Assembly: GCA_949126835.1 (NCBI GenBank)
Contig: OX421509.1
Span: forward strand, 9,050,411 to 9,114,410
Direction of reading: 5' to 3'
Length of the DNA: 64,000 bases
From: Anisus vortex
Lineage: Eukaryota > Mollusca > Gastropoda > Planorbidae
The position numbers and the translations under genes are program-made. Of this stretch, positions 39,161 through 52,234 are shown piece after piece. Under the pieces are notes generated by a model, which made no database searches, was not told the origin of the DNA, and saw only the letters and a program-made list of their open reading frames with translations. How positions within the stretch are numbered: position 1 is the first letter of the stretch; every line of letters starts with the position of its first letter.

Positions 39161-39254
39161 TGTAAAGAGATATAAACATAATAGACTTTTACGGACTTGA
39201 GTGGACATGTAAAGAGATATAAACATAATAGACTTTTACGGACTTGAGTGGACA
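39161..39254. repeat. 47-bp direct duplication
   Basis: TGTAAAGAGATATAAACATA and what follows, through GACTTGAGTGGACA, is present twice in tandem with almost no differences. Confidence 0.9.
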
Positions 39255-39469
39255 CGTGAGTGAATTCGGCCAGGAGCACTTGTCCAGTTAACCAGAGAAG
39301 CAATGATATATAGATATCAGATCATGTTAAAGAAATCCAGGGACCAATAACTCTGGATGGCATATTGAATGCGTAGCCTACAGGTTATCCGCCGCTGGAT
39401 GCTTTAGTGAACATTCTATACCCTGTATCTTTTGACAATAGCACGATTCGGATAGTTACGCGGTTAGAA

Positions 39470-39489
39470 AGACAGACAGACAGGCGTAT

Positions 39490-39522
<33 letters not shown>

Positions 39523-39642
39523 TATAGATATAATAATAGATAGATTGATAGACAAATAGAAAGATGGACAGATAAGCAGATGGACAGATAGACAGACAGA
39601 TCGATCGATCGATAGATAGATAGACAGATAGATAGATAGATG

Positions 39643-39690
<48 letters not shown>

Positions 39691-39790
39691 TAGAGAAATG
39701 TTGTGGGAGAATAGTTATACAGTTACATAGAGAGATTGATAGGTAGATAGATTGATGGGTAGATAGATATATAGATAAATAGAAAGAAAT
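39470..39790. repeat. (GATA)n microsatellite field
   Basis: GATA/TAGA repeats with CAGA interruptions. Confidence 0.9.
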
Positions 39791-39902
39791 TAGAATTATC
39801 GCCTGATCACTCTGTCATTCGTCTAATCTCTAAAGAAAGAGTTCGCCTAGCCCAAAGCTTAAAGACTTGAACGCTTCAGAAGACTGCCGTCATTTATTAA
39901 AT

Positions 39903-40111
39903 CAGGCGGTCGGCAACCTATGGCACTCATACCAGACTTGGCACGCAGATCCATTTTCATTGCCACCCCGAAGACTCCTAAAAAGGCGATTCAAGTCTCA
40001 TTCATTCAAAAATGTTGTTGCTAAAGCAGGATGACTTCTAGGATGTTGGCACGCTGAATGAATTAGAAATCCTACTTTGGCACACTGTTATCAAAAGGTT
40101 GCCGATCCCTG
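39903..40111. mobile_element. non-autonomous hAT MITE
   Basis: The ends CAGGCGGTCGGCAACC and, in complement, CAGGGATCGGCAACC enclose 209 bp. The flanking 8-mers TATTAAAT and GACTAAAT agree at 6 of 8 positions. Same family as 11229-11458. Confidence 0.75.
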
Positions 40112-42257
40112 GACTAAATGATTAAGACTTCACATGGCTGCGAGAGTTATTGGCTGATCTATCTGATGCCTTCTTCTCTTTTCACTTTCTCTCTTCTTCT
40201 TCTCTTCGGCCGAGGTGTATTTCATGGCAACTTGCAGGAATGTGTGGGGGGAGGGTGGTGGGGGACGAACCCGTAGCAAATTTTGGGGGTGGGGGAGGGG
40301 AGGGGTAAAGCTGGAAATAAATCTATAAACGTAATCACCCCACCATTCTCCCTTCGCACCAACGTAAAAAACAACAACAAAAAAACGTGTTTTTATCAGT
40401 GAAACAAGTGAAGCTAAGGAGGACTGGATGCGCATCGCAACATGTTCCACAATTTCGCACTCGCTTAAAAAAAGGAAGTACAAGCTCGGCTCCCGTTCTC
40501 CCCAATGGGTAAATATTTATGTAGGTCATTTACTTTTGCCAGGCTGCGGAAGTGAGGACTCGTGGTTCTGGGCGTAAGAAGTGGAATGGGGGGGGGGCGA
40601 GGGTGGGAGGGGGTATGTTGGGGCAACTGGTGCAGGGATAGGTCCAAAAGCCCAGACAGACAGACACACACACACATACACACACGAGTCCCGACAAACG
40701 CGTCTGGAATCAATGCCCGAGCCTTAGACCGAGAGACATAATCCGGCGAGAAGCCTAAGCAACATTAAAATAATGTTTATTTGCTGCGTACATTCAGTCT
40801 TTCCGTTGGCGCAAGATTGATTAGGGTTTAGGGGTTAAGGAGGGAGACTGTATACCGGGTAGTATCATTTCACTCGAGAAATATTTGCAGTTGCTGTATT
40901 TTTTTTCTCCTTGGAATTTCGGTTAGCGCCAAGGTCATTTATTATTTGGTCATCTGTACACGCCACGTGACCTAGACCCCCCCCCCTCCCCCAAAACAAC
41001 AACAACAACACACACACCAGCGCGCACGAACAAAAGCGAGAGCGTTTGGTGCATTTTTTTCTGACGTTATTACGGAAAGACACAAAAAAACACGTGACCA
41101 AATGTCAGAAAGTGTGTACAAAATAGACAAGAGAGAACTAGATACATAGATAAATAGATAATCTACAATAGTCTACATAGATTTAGAGATTAATAGATAA
41201 TTAGAGAAATTGATAAATAGATTATTAGATAAAAAGATAAATTGATGGGAATGTAGGTTAATATACAGAAATATAGTTTTAAGAAATACAGATATGTAGA
41301 CCAAAGCCATGCAGACAGATATATAGATAGAGAAATGAATAGATAGTCAGCAACACAGATAAATAGATGAAAAAAACTGGCATATAGATAGACGTATAGT
41401 TTGACATACAGCTAAAAAGATGATGGAAAAATATTATAGAAATGGATAGATAGATACATAGATCTATAGATATATAGACACAAGGATAGATAGATTGACA
41501 GATGATCAATATATTGATTTACAAGATACACAGACAGACAGACAAAAATATAGATAGAAAGATAGATAGATAGTTAGATAGATAGATAGATAGATAGATG
41601 AATACATCTTTCTCTACAAGAAAACGTACAACTATTTCAAGGAAAAAGAAAACACATTCTTTGTCCAGAAGAGCGGAGTTGAGTTGGCGAGAGTAAGGAG
41701 AGGGGAAGAGAAATGCAGTGACACCCTGCACACACTGCATCGACCCCCTTACACCACCCTCACCTCGCCCCCTCCCTCTCTGTTCCACAACACAAAGACC
41801 ATCAATATAGTTACGAGGATGCAATCTCTGGAAGTATCTCCTGCAGTTTGACCATTGGACGAGTAGCTCATCCTCCTCCCCACGTCCAACCCGCCCCCCC
41901 ACCACACACACACTTCTTGAAAACGAAAGGGAGTTGAGCTGGAATGGGGGGGAGTTCTGCTCACGCGTACATGTGTGTGTGGTGAGGGGTGGTGAGGGGT
42001 GTTGTGAAGGCATGGACTGAAACTCCGCGAAACGATATTGACCAGCCGCCACAATATCACTGTCCCTGGCCTTATTATAGCGTCCCCCCCCCCCCACAGT
42101 CCTATTGCCTCCCCACCCCTCCCCCCACCAAGAGTCATCATCGATGCGCTGGGACTAAGCTCCACCCCCTTTTTTGTAGTTCGTACTCTCATCCCCATCA
42201 CCTCTTTTAGATCTGCAGCCAATAACTAATCAGCAGAGAGCAAAGTAGAAATAGACA
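40112..42257. other. non-coding region
   Basis: GATA repeats at about 41130-41600 and C/G runs. Overlapping minus-strand frames of 192 and 157 codons at 41519-42222 show no domain and probably arise by chance. Confidence 0.45.
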
Positions 42258-42281
42258 TGTTTATCTCTTTCTCTCTCTCTC

Positions 42282-42318
<37 letters not shown>

Positions 42319-42648
42319 CTATCTAATCTATCTATCGATCTATCTATATATCTATCGATTTATCAATCTATATCTATCTATACATCTAATCTATCCATAT
42401 TTTTATTTATATATCTATCTATATATCTATATGTATCTATCCATACATAAATGTATATCTATCTATATAGCTTTCAATCTATCTATCTATCTACCTATCT
42501 ATATGTATCTATCTATCTATATCTATAATGTAAGAATACATGTTTCGGGGCCTACGGAAAAAGGGAGAGTATATGAAGCATCACCGAAAACATAAATAAA
42601 TAAACGAAAGTAAATGACAATATCAAAAGAATGAGAATGAGAGAGAGA

Positions 42649-42682
<34 letters not shown>

Positions 42683-42945
42683 AAGATATCGTAATGACAA
42701 GATATAAGGCCACCCTCAGTCTCAATCTCCCGTAAACCAGCACCCAAACAAGAGAGAACAGAGAGTGTGTGTATGTGTGTGTGAGAGAGAGAGAGAGAGA
42801 GGGAGGAAGGGAGGGGGAGGAGAAAGTAAAAATAAATGAGAAAGAGAGAGAGAGAGAGAGAGTGAGAAAGATATCGTAATGACAAGATTTACACTCCCTG
42901 TCTCACTCCTGTAAACAACCAAACAAACAAGAGAGAACCCTTAGT

Positions 42946-42978
<33 letters not shown>

Positions 42979-43253
42979 GAATAGAAACAGCCAGACTGAT
43001 AGATAGATTGATAGATAGAACATATCATAGAAATATAGAAAGATTAATATATATATAATATATAGATGATAGATAGATAAATAGGTAGATAGTAGATATT
43101 TTTACCGATAGATAGTTGATAGATATTTACATAAATAGATAGATGGTAGAGGTTTATATATATAAATTGACTTTAGATATTTAGATAGATATATAGATAG
43201 ATGGCGATTATTTAGATAGGCCTACATAGATAGATAGATAGATAGATCGTAGA

Positions 43254-43307
<54 letters not shown>

Positions 43308-43320
43308 TAGATACATCGAA
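42258..43320. repeat. TATC, GA and GATA microsatellite cluster
   Basis: TATC/TA repeats (42270-42530), then GA tracts (42630-42690, 42780-42865, 42950-42975), then GATA repeats ending in (TA)n(GA)n at 43255-43310. A block from about 42680 (GATATCGTAATGACAAGAT) is repeated at about 42870. Confidence 0.9.
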
Positions 43321-44276
43321 ATTTAAAAAAAAAACGAGTCCGCGTGCACATGTTAAGAGGGCAAAAAAAAAATGAATGGGCTGGCGTACGTCGGTAGCGA
43401 TGAGGGAAGGGAAGGGGCAGTGTAGAGATGAGGGAAGGGGCAGTGTAGAGAAGATAGCTTGAGGTTGACCGATGAAGTAAGCGGGAAAGATGGGAGAGGC
43501 GGGAACGGGAACGGGAGCGGGAGCGCTATGAAGTAAGAGATAAATGCAGAAAGTTTCTCTTTTTTTTTATTTTACTCCTTCAATTTTGTATTTAAATTGA
43601 AGATGAGAAAGAGAGTGAGAGAGAGAGAGTGAGAGAGAGAGAGTGAGTGAGTGAGAGAGAGAGAGAGGGAGGTTTAGTAAGAGAGAGAGAGAGAGAGAGA
43701 GAGATAGAATGAGAAAAAAAAGGGGAGTGCACGAAATAGGAAAGTTTTCGATTACTGCAGCCTTGTAGAACAAAATGAAAAAGTAAAGCAAAATAAGGCA
43801 GTGGAGTTTAAAAGTATGATTTGGGAAAGGGGTGGAGTGGGGAGGGATTGTGGGGGCGAGATTGGGGTGGAAAAAGGTTTGTGGGAGGAGGGGGGGGCAT
43901 GGGTGACGAAAATAAATGAAGTTTTTCATATGTGTGGCCGGTGGGTGGGTGGGGGAGGGTGGCGGTGGTGGCGTTGCAAGTGGCGACGGGCGCACTCTAA
44001 AATTGATTTACCGAGCGCATTTGGGGGCAGGTTGGCTATTAGGGTGGAAGGGGGGGCGGTGATGGTGTGTGCGGGGGGGGATATGGGGGGCAGGGTTGAG
44101 GGTAGATGATGCAGTGGGCCTGGTGGTGACGGTTGCGGGGGGAGGGGGTGAGAGGAGGGCGTAGGGGCTGGAGATTGAAGAAAGTCCCATGCAGAGCGGC
44201 TTAGCAGTGACATTAACGTTCGCCAAGTAGAAATGGAAAGTTGAAATGTTATTTTCTGGTAAATAATGTCTGATAA
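43321..44276. other. G-rich non-coding region
   Basis: Contains GA tracts (43600-43710) and strongly G-rich plus-strand sequence (43820-44170). No credible gene. Confidence 0.5.
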
Positions 44277-44450
44277 GTAGTGTTTGAAATGTAATGTTTG
44301 AAATGTAATGTTTGAAATGTAATGTTTGAAATGTAATGCTTGAAATGTAATGTTTGAAATGTAATGTTTGAAATGTAATGTTTGAAATGTAATGTTTGAA
44401 ATGTAATGTTTGAAATGTAATGTTTGAAATGTAATGTTTGAAATGTAATT
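44277..44450. repeat. 14-bp tandem repeat, about 12 copies
   Basis: Near-perfect TGTTTGAAATGTAA units, decaying into diverged copies up to about 44680. Confidence 0.95.
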
Positions 44451-44699
44451 TTTGAGAAGAAATGTTGGAGGAGTAATGTTGGAGAAGTAATGTTTTTAGA
44501 AGTAATTTTTAAAACGCTTTATTGGAAAGTAATGGTTAAAATTTAAAGTTTGAATTATAATGTTTAAAATTACTCATTAAAAAATAATGTTTGAAAAACT
44601 AATTTTGTGAAACGCAATGTTTTTTACATTAGTAGTGTTTAAAAACAAATTTTTAAATAGAATGTTAGAAAAGTAATGTTTTAGATGCTTTTAGCTACG

Positions 44700-44955
44700 A
44701 TTGCCATTAAAGTCCTGGTGCTGTGTTCGAATCCTGTCGAAGGCTACGATTTGTTCCCGGTTCTGGAGGGTGTCCCTGAGTTTACCCAAGTCTGATGGGT
44801 ACCTGACAGTAGTTAGGGCAAAGTAAAGGCGGCTACTGGGCATTGTGCTAACCACACAATCCCCCTAGTATGCCATGGCCACAGAAACTAATGAACGCCG
44901 CTTCACCAGCCCTATGATCAGTTTGGTCCCGAAGGGTACGTTACTTACCACACGA
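44700..44955 (+). mobile_element. SINE with degraded head
   Basis: B-box TGTTCGAATCCTGTC, body TACCCAAGTCTGATGGGTA, and an almost complete tail ending GGGTACGTTACTTAC. The A-box part of the head is not recognisable. Confidence 0.8.
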
Positions 44956-45611
44956 ACGTACAAAACTCGCGAACATTTTCATTAAAAATTCCGCAAAGAA
45001 ATCCGAAAAAAAACACACAAAGACAAAATTTAAACAAAAAAAAAACATAAACAAAAAAATGTAAGTGATAGAAAAGAAAAAAAAACATCCTTTTTGTAAT
45101 GTGTATTTCAACCCACTTTATATGTTGTTGTCTTTCTCTGTCCGTTAATGACCAATACTATAATACGCGAATTGAAAAGTGCCCGTGCGAATTCACCGGT
45201 GAATGGCATGACGCAACATAGGCGGTGAGTGAATTCATACAAAAAGAAACAGAAAAATGGACACAAAAAAAAAGAAGCGAACCGGCGCGAGCGCGGCCCA
45301 TTAGAATTTTTAGCGTTCTATTGCTATGTAAATCTAAGTCTATAGTTGATCTGAAGTACTTATTGAAATAGAAATTCCATGGGCCCTATTCTGTGCACAG
45401 ATTGTTATAAATCCGTTTTTAAAATGGTTTGTTGTTTTGTTGATATCTAAATAATTCAAATAATTTAGCAAAAGTAGAAAAAAAATACAAAAGTAGGAAT
45501 AAAGAACATGTAGGATTTTGATGAGGCTGTCCGAGCGATTCATCAACGTAATCGGCCCTCACGAGGATCTACTCAGCGCCATTAAATGTAACAAAAACAA
45601 AAGAACTTCAG
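44956..45611. other. non-coding spacer
   Basis: A-rich sequence with a perfect 14-bp palindrome (ATTCACCGGTGAAT, about 45191). No gene recognised. Confidence 0.5.
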
Positions 45612-45868
45612 ATGGTACTGGTTTGTGGCAAGATCCGAAGGCCTGGCGAAAACCACCCTGCAGGGCACAGTGCAGGGTGGAAGAAAAAGGAGGCAGGCAG
45701 AAGAAACGATGTGAGGATGACATCAAGGAGTGGACCGGGTTGTCTCTTGCGGATTCCCAGAGGGCGGCGCAGGACCGAGACGAATGACATACAAACGTTC
45801 AACAGTAAAAAAAAAATGGTGCTCCATCGACCCTCACTGGGGTAATGGGATAGATGAAGAGGAAGGCT
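45612..45868 (+). pseudogene. LINE reverse-transcriptase polyprotein C-terminal fragment
   Basis: Two frames joined by a frameshift read GLAKTTLQGTVQGGRKR, then GRQKKRCEDDIKEWTGLSLA followed by DSQRAAQDRDE. This is the characteristic C-terminal tail of non-LTR retrotransposon polyproteins. A stop and WCSIDPHWG-like sequence follow. Only the 3' end is present, as expected of a 5'-truncated LINE insertion, and the frameshift and stops show that it is dead. The clade cannot be assigned from so short a piece. Confidence 0.65.
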
Positions 45869-48750
45869 TTTTATAGAATAAATAGTTTAAACGCGGATTT
45901 AAATTAATTTGAAATGGCCTCTTTCGTCGTAGTTTCGATTTTGGAGAAGCCAAAAAAAAAAATAGCTTTCATACGGCCGAAACTGATTTTGACTTTCGGT
46001 TATCAACTGAATATCTATTTTAACTTTCGAAATTCATATGCGGACTAGTGCTGCATCTGATACTCTGCTTATTGGTAATTTCATTTAGTAAAACTGTTGC
46101 GAATTAATCTGAGTGAAGTAGAAAATTGAAGTTCTTAATAAACGGATTATTTAATCATCCCAAAGAATGTAAAAAAAAATGGAGTGTGGGATTACTGTGC
46201 AGTCTTTTAAAATCTTTAGTTTGGCAATTTCGGTATCTGTTTCGGTTTCGACCGAACGTCAATCTATAACTTTCGGTATGGTTTCGTTTTCGGCCCAAAC
46301 CAAAAATTTGATTTCGGTCGGCCTCTAGAAGAATGTTTGTTATTCTCAAATCCCAAACGATTAAGTTTCACTCTAGTGTTTAGTATTCTTGATCCAAAAT
46401 CGCCACACACACCTTTTTCTTCAAATGTTCGCATGTGCAACTAATCGAGCGGTAGCACGGGGGAAGGAGAGGAAGAGGGATAGATACCGTTTTCAAGCCA
46501 TTGGTTCACGTGTCTACGAACAACCACCATATCGACAACAAACAACAAAAATCGAAGTTTTCCTCCATGACTGGAGGGCGAAATAGAACACACGAAGACT
46601 AGTATCCTATCTGGGAATATGACACTCCACTTCCACCCTACCGCCCCTTACTAACATAACTCCACCCTCGACCCTTCCACCAAAAAAAAAAAACCTTAAA
46701 AAAAAAAACTAAGATAAGAAAAGCGTTAAAATAAGCCCTCGCTTCTTCGCTCGTGTTATGATTTATCTTACATTTTGTTTCGTTGCTGCGCCGTCGTAGC
46801 TCGGTGGAGAATAAGCTCAGCCGGGGCTTTTTGGCATGCGCTAATATCTATTTGCCGGAGTGCCCCGTCTACAGAGATCATAACACGATCAAAAGCTCTG
46901 CGAGAAAACGGACTGCGGGATAATGGCAGCCGCGTCTCAAACTGCCCGGGTGTGGGTGTCGCCTCTCAGCAGATCTCACAAATAGGAACTATTTGAGGTC
47001 TACAAATTTTCCTAAAGCTTACTAGGTCTAGTATTAAAAACATGTTAATATATCAAACCTGGGATTGATATTGAATATGTTGCATTTAATTATTATAGTT
47101 CTATATTTCTTTTTATTTGAATAAATGCGATCCATTTTTAGAACCACTACGCTATGTCTTTGATTAACGTGCTAAAGTCCACGTGTCCATTGGAGATTAT
47201 CTAGCTTAGACGCGAGGATGATGACGAGGGCTTAAAACCTTTTAGAAATACACACGCGCGCGGACATATACACGGACAAACGCACGGGTGCCTGAGTTGG
47301 GTGTTAATGTGACGCCCGTCACTCGTTAGTGGCGTGGCTTTGGCAGTTGATGCTGAAATAATTGATTGGTTGTGGTATATATAGTATAAAAAAGTATATA
47401 TATATATATATACATACATTAATAGTTACATAGAGGGATTGAGTGATTATTAAATAGATAGAGAGTTAGGAAGACCGATAAATAGATAGAGAAATAAAGA
47501 TATACATTTATTAATAAATTCAAAGATAGCGAAATAGATAAAAAGAGAGGGAGATAAATAAATAGATAGTTAGATTAACAGATTGACTGCGTTATTAATA
47601 GACTGATAGATAGACTAACCGATAGATAAATAGATATGGAGACAAATAAAGATATAAATATTGGGATAGATAGGTAAAAAGATAGATAGGTTATGTGTGA
47701 TGGTCCCATGTCATGTCACTACTCTGTTATTTAGATAGTCCCAAGTAATTTAAACAAAATTGCCTCCCCCCTTATCTGTAGATTGATTCCCTGCACCAAT
47801 AATGACGGTCAAAGGAAAGATAACTGTTAAAAAAAAACAACAAACAGGGGCAAGTAAGAAAGCAGAAATTCAAAACCTTTATATTATCATCACGTGATAT
47901 GACGAGCGTTACAGAACAAACAAACAAACAAATGAGAAAATATTTGCCGGTATCGATTTTATGTAAAGGTCTTTTCTTGACGGCTCAGTTATGTCCCCCC
48001 TCCCCCCCCCCCCCCCCCCCCCCGAACACCATAACTTTTTTTCCAGTTTCTCTCTCAGAAGTGGGGGAATTTAGTATAAGTTAGCCACTGGACGGAATAA
48101 ATAGTGGGGGAAGGAGAGCGGAGGGGGTGGGGGTGAGTGGGGGCGCGAGGGGGTGGTGGAGTGAGAGATGGCGTTAAGCTTGTTATCACTGCATTATTTA
48201 TCACACCCGTAGTCACCGGCAGGCCTTGCATTGCGGCACACACCACCACAAAAGCAGCGTCGTGGGAAATGGCCGAAGCCGAGGTCTTGATGTATGTGTG
48301 TGTTTAAGTGAGCGTCCAATCAAACGGAGAATAAGCCAGACGAAAGGATTATTTTATATTATTATTATATTCCCCCCAGTAAACGACTGTAGCTACGGAC
48401 GAAACAGAATGCACGCTGGGTTTTATTGCCTTAGATCTGGGTTTTTTGTTTAATCTTTGGGGATCACAAATTAACCATTATTGATTGTCAATTACAAAGA
48501 ATGAGTTTAGACTTAACTCCTTAAAGTATAAAAAGTTACGTTTTAAACCGTTGCATTCAATTTATTTGGGCGGCACACGTTATGAAAAGCTACAATATAG
48601 CCTTATAGATCAAAATATAAATACCAAAAAAATGTTGATTTATAAAAAGGTTTTCTAGGTGTTGGTTTGGTCAAAAGCTAGTGGGGTATTTAAACGAATT
48701 CCGATGCCTATTTATATATTAATTTATTTTTTATGTGAAGGAATCAGAAT
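45869..48750. other. non-coding region
   Basis: Includes TTTCGGT-rich repeat sequence (46215-46335) ending TTTCGGTCGGCCTCTA, which looks like the end of a degraded DNA transposon. GATA repeats lie at 47395-47700 and a C run at 48001-48023. No gene recognised. Confidence 0.45.
46215..46336. mobile_element. degraded TTTCGGT-rich transposon end (candidate)
   Basis: Repeated TTTCGG motifs finish with GATTTCGGTCGGCCTCTA. The complement (TAGAGGCCGACCGAAATC) resembles a transposon terminus. The partner end was not found. Confidence 0.3.
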
Positions 48751-48751
48751 A

Positions 48752-49026
48752 AAGTAAAAGTTTCTCGTCGGACCAAATTGATCATAGAGCCGGTGAAGCA
48801 GCGTTCACCAGTTTCTGTGGCCACGGCATACTAGGTGATTGTGTGGCCAGCACTATACACAGCCAATTTTACTTTACACCAGCTAAAGTCAGGTACCCAT
48901 CATAATCATAGTTGGGTAGACTCGGGGACACCGTCCAGACACGGGGACAAATCCTAGCCTTCACCAGGATTCGAGCCCAGGACCTTCGGTACGCCACTCG
49001 AACGCGCTGCTGCTCGGCTTTACGGG
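48752..49026 (-). mobile_element. tRNA-derived SINE, near full length
   Basis: Minus-strand copy with B-box GGGCTCGAATCCTGG and the complete tail (TTCTGTGGCCACGGCATACT). The head ends in CCGAGCAGCAGCGCG. Confidence 0.83.
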
Positions 49027-50854
49027 CAGTAATAAATTTATTTGTTTAAAAAAAAGGACCAAATCCAATATTTAAACAATACACAGAGCGTAGAGTGCTT
49101 AAAAAAAACTTTAAAAAACCCAGCGAATGTTGAATAGAAGTAAAAAAGAAATCATCTCTTATTCTTTCCATCTCCCCCGGCGTAACGCAAGGTAAGGGGA
49201 GAGAAATCATCAACATGTATAATTTCCCTTGAGAGTTTCGTAGGATTTTAAATAAGTTTGTTTGTTTGTTCGCTATAGACTCTTGGACTGTGAGACCGAC
49301 CGGGTCAAGGGTTGAGTATTCCAAATGTTCAGCAGAAGATCGTGTTTGTTACATAACGTATTCTATTAAAAGTGTTGATTTTATATTATACAAAAGGTAT
49401 ACCCAATCATGCAAATGCATAGAAACTGTAAAGAAAAGTCAAACTCGAAAGGGAGTCTATTTTAGGAATTCACTGAACTGAACCAAACATCGATGTGAAC
49501 ACATAGTATTGAATTATTTTGAGCTATTTTAGCTAAAGTGAAAGAAAGCATGTTTTGAAATTGTATTTAGTTTCAACGAAAGTGTCAGTGAGAAAGGGTT
49601 AAGGATGGGGGGGGGGGCGGTAGTCGGCGCCCCCTCCTCTTCCTAGTGCGTCGCCCAACATGTTTCTCTCCCAGTTTTGTTTAAAACTCACACATTTTTC
49701 GTCGCCAATATTGTTGCTGTTTTACCATTTCCACGTCTTCTGCTCATCTCTCGCGCGCGCAAGCATGCACGTGCAACACTCACGGACATGTATGCACGCA
49801 CAGTAATATTCTTCCTTGTGTGCGTGTGTGTGTGCGTGTGTGTGTGCGTGTGTGTGTGCGCGTGTGTGTGTGCGCGTGTGTGCGTGTGTTCCCTTGCATG
49901 TTTCTCTCGTCCAGTAGGACCTGGGGCTGGCGATCAATTTTCACAGACAAGTGAAGGCTCCGTGTTTAAACCAATCACTATTTTCTCTCTTTCTCTTACA
50001 CTCTTGTCTCTTTCTCCCTCTCTTTCTCTTTATCTCTCTCTTTCTCTTTGCCTCTCTCCTCTGTCTATTTTTATTTCTCTATATTTCTTTCTCACTCTCT
50101 CTCTTTCTATTTTACTCTCATTCTCTTATTCTGTCGATTCGTTTCTCTAAATACATATTTCTCTTTCTTTCTTACATTCTCTTACTTGTCATCTCTTTCT
50201 TTCTATTTTTCTCTCTCCTTTGTCGCTTTCTGTCTCTCTCTCTCTCTCTCTCTTTTTCTCACTTTATATTTTACTGTCGTACCATCTCTTTATATTCATT
50301 TTCTTTCTCTATTTCTCTTTGTTCATTTTTCTCTCTTGCGTTCTCTATTTTCTTTTACCTTAAACTTTTTTTCTCTCCCCGTTCCCTTTCCATCGCTTTC
50401 TCTGTAGCTTTCTTTCTCTCTCTCTCTCTCTCTCTTACTCTCTCTCTCTCTCACTCTCTCTCTTAACTAGGTTTCTCCCCTCCTATCCGGGTGCCTCGTT
50501 ATCTTCCCAATCACATGAGATGCCAGGCGACTGCTTTAATGAACCACCTCGCCATTTGAGGGGCGGTACCTGAAATAAAGTCACAGCTTCAAACGAGGAC
50601 ACACGGCCCCAACCTACCCAACACCAGCAGTGGGGAAAAGGCTGTGGCGACGGCTCGGGGCATGTATCCGGGAGCATGGGGGGGGGGACATTTTAGAGGG
50701 GGAAGGGTAACCCGGGTTGTTGCTCTTGTTATATAGTACAGATACATTTTAATGGTCACTCAACCCCCCAGCCCGTCCCATACAGAAGCCCATGTTTACT
50801 TGTGTGTATATTAATATTTCACTCTAGGGATAAGCCAGGACTATGTGTACTATG
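49027..50854. other. non-coding region with TG and TC repeats
   Basis: (TG)n mixed with CG at 49815-49890, and TC-rich sequence at 49981-50465. The long plus-strand frames here come from those repeats. Confidence 0.55.
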
Positions 50855-51130
50855 TAAGTCAAGTAATCCCTTCAGGACCAAACTGATCATAGGGCCGGTG
50901 AAGCAGTGATTCACCAGTTTCTGTGGGCCACGTCGTACTAAGGGGTTGTGTTGCCAGAACAATGCCCAGCCGCCTTTACATTACCCCCCAACTATATTGT
51001 CAGGTACCCAATCAGAGCCGAGTAGACTCAAGGACACCATCCAATCCCAGGAACAAACAAACCTTAGCCTTCACCAGGATTCGAACCTAGGACCTTTGGG
51101 TACGCCAGTCGAACGCCACCGTGGCCCTGT
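50855..51130 (-). mobile_element. tRNA-derived SINE
   Basis: Minus-strand copy with B-box AGGTTCGAATCCTGG and full body and tail. The head is shortened. Confidence 0.8.
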
Positions 51131-52234
51131 CCGAGGTGATACTATTTTTTTGTCTCCACCTTCTGTCTGATAGTAAAAAGTATCATCCCGGACTTTAGGC
51201 CTACGTTTTGTTTTTTTTTACTGGTGACGCCGCTGTCCTCATTTTCTTCTCCAGCTTCCGCCTTCCTTCAACTCTTACTCACACCTCGCCATATTTACTA
51301 TCACAGAGAAAATAAATGAAAAAAAAATGAAAAAAAAAAACCACACCATTCAATCCAGTGTAAAGATGACCATTATTCCGGAACCGTTACGCTGAGCGAC
51401 GAGATGTCATTAACACCGCTCACCCCTTCGCGCCCCTCCACATTCACCCGACTCCACCCGCCCTATTCCCACTTCTCCTTTCCCCCCAGACTCTCAATTA
51501 CCACTCGGCAGCAGAGAAAACCAGTCGAGCGTGAATGAGAAGCACGCGCGCGAGAGAGAGAGACGGAGAGGTGGGGAGGGAGGGGGGGAGGATAAACGCC
51601 GACATTGAGCAGGCGGGGGGAGGGGAGGACACAGGCAGACACCTGACTCGGTGATTGCCAGGTGTGACACCATCAAATCACCCACCGCCCCCCACCCCCC
51701 ACCCCCCGCGCGCGATGCTCACCCCTCGACCGCTGGCTGAACACTTTCGCCCCTCGCCCCCCCCCCTCTCGGCGGACCGCCGCCGATATTCATCCGAAGC
51801 GCTCTCGTGGTGGAATCCTCGCGAGCGATAGCCGTCACGGTCAATGATTCCACGAGAGTAGCTCATTCAATGCTTTTGTTTACGCTCTGAGTGTGTGTGT
51901 GTTGTGGGTTTTTTTTTTCTTCTCCGCAATCAATTGAAAGGCGTGTGTATGTATAGCGAGAACTTAGCCAGTGTAACAGGTCGACGGAGATCAGGAGTAG
52001 GCGATAGTCAAGTGGACCTTTGGGGGGGGGGGGGGGGGGCGGCAAACATTACTCTTGGAGATTGGTGGTTCAGCAGCAAGAGCGATGACATTCTCTAACT
52101 CATGTCCCTAGCCCCAAATCCATCATGTGAAAGGGTTGTGCTGTGTTTGAGAATAAAATGGGTGTGGAAGTAGTTTGCATATCGTGTTGTGAGAGTGGCG
52201 GGGGGGGGGGGGGCGGACAGTTTTATAGAAAGAT
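51131..52234. other. GC-rich non-coding region
   Basis: CpG-containing sequence around 51370-51870, with an exon-like frame and hairpin at 51723-51866 and G runs at 52021-52039 and 52200-52213. Confidence 0.45.
51723..51866 (-). other. possible first coding exon, unassigned
   Basis: A 48-codon frame starts at the ATG at 51864-51866 and ends at a strong donor (GGG|GTGAGC). It reads MSYSRGIIDRDGYRSRGFHH and is Arg/Ser/Gly-rich. GC content is high and no stop interrupts it. No partner exon was recognised downstream on the minus strand, and the frame contains a 13-bp inverted repeat, so it may be a hairpin rather than a gene. Confidence 0.25.

Noticed and set aside
41519..42222. Overlapping minus-strand frames of 192 and 157 codons
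   Set aside because: Two different frames are open over the same G/C-skewed sequence with no recognisable motif. One runs into GATA repeat.
46790..46990. tRNA-like A-box sequence (GTAGCTCGGTGGAGAATAAG)
   Set aside because: No B-box follows at the right distance and no cloverleaf can be drawn.
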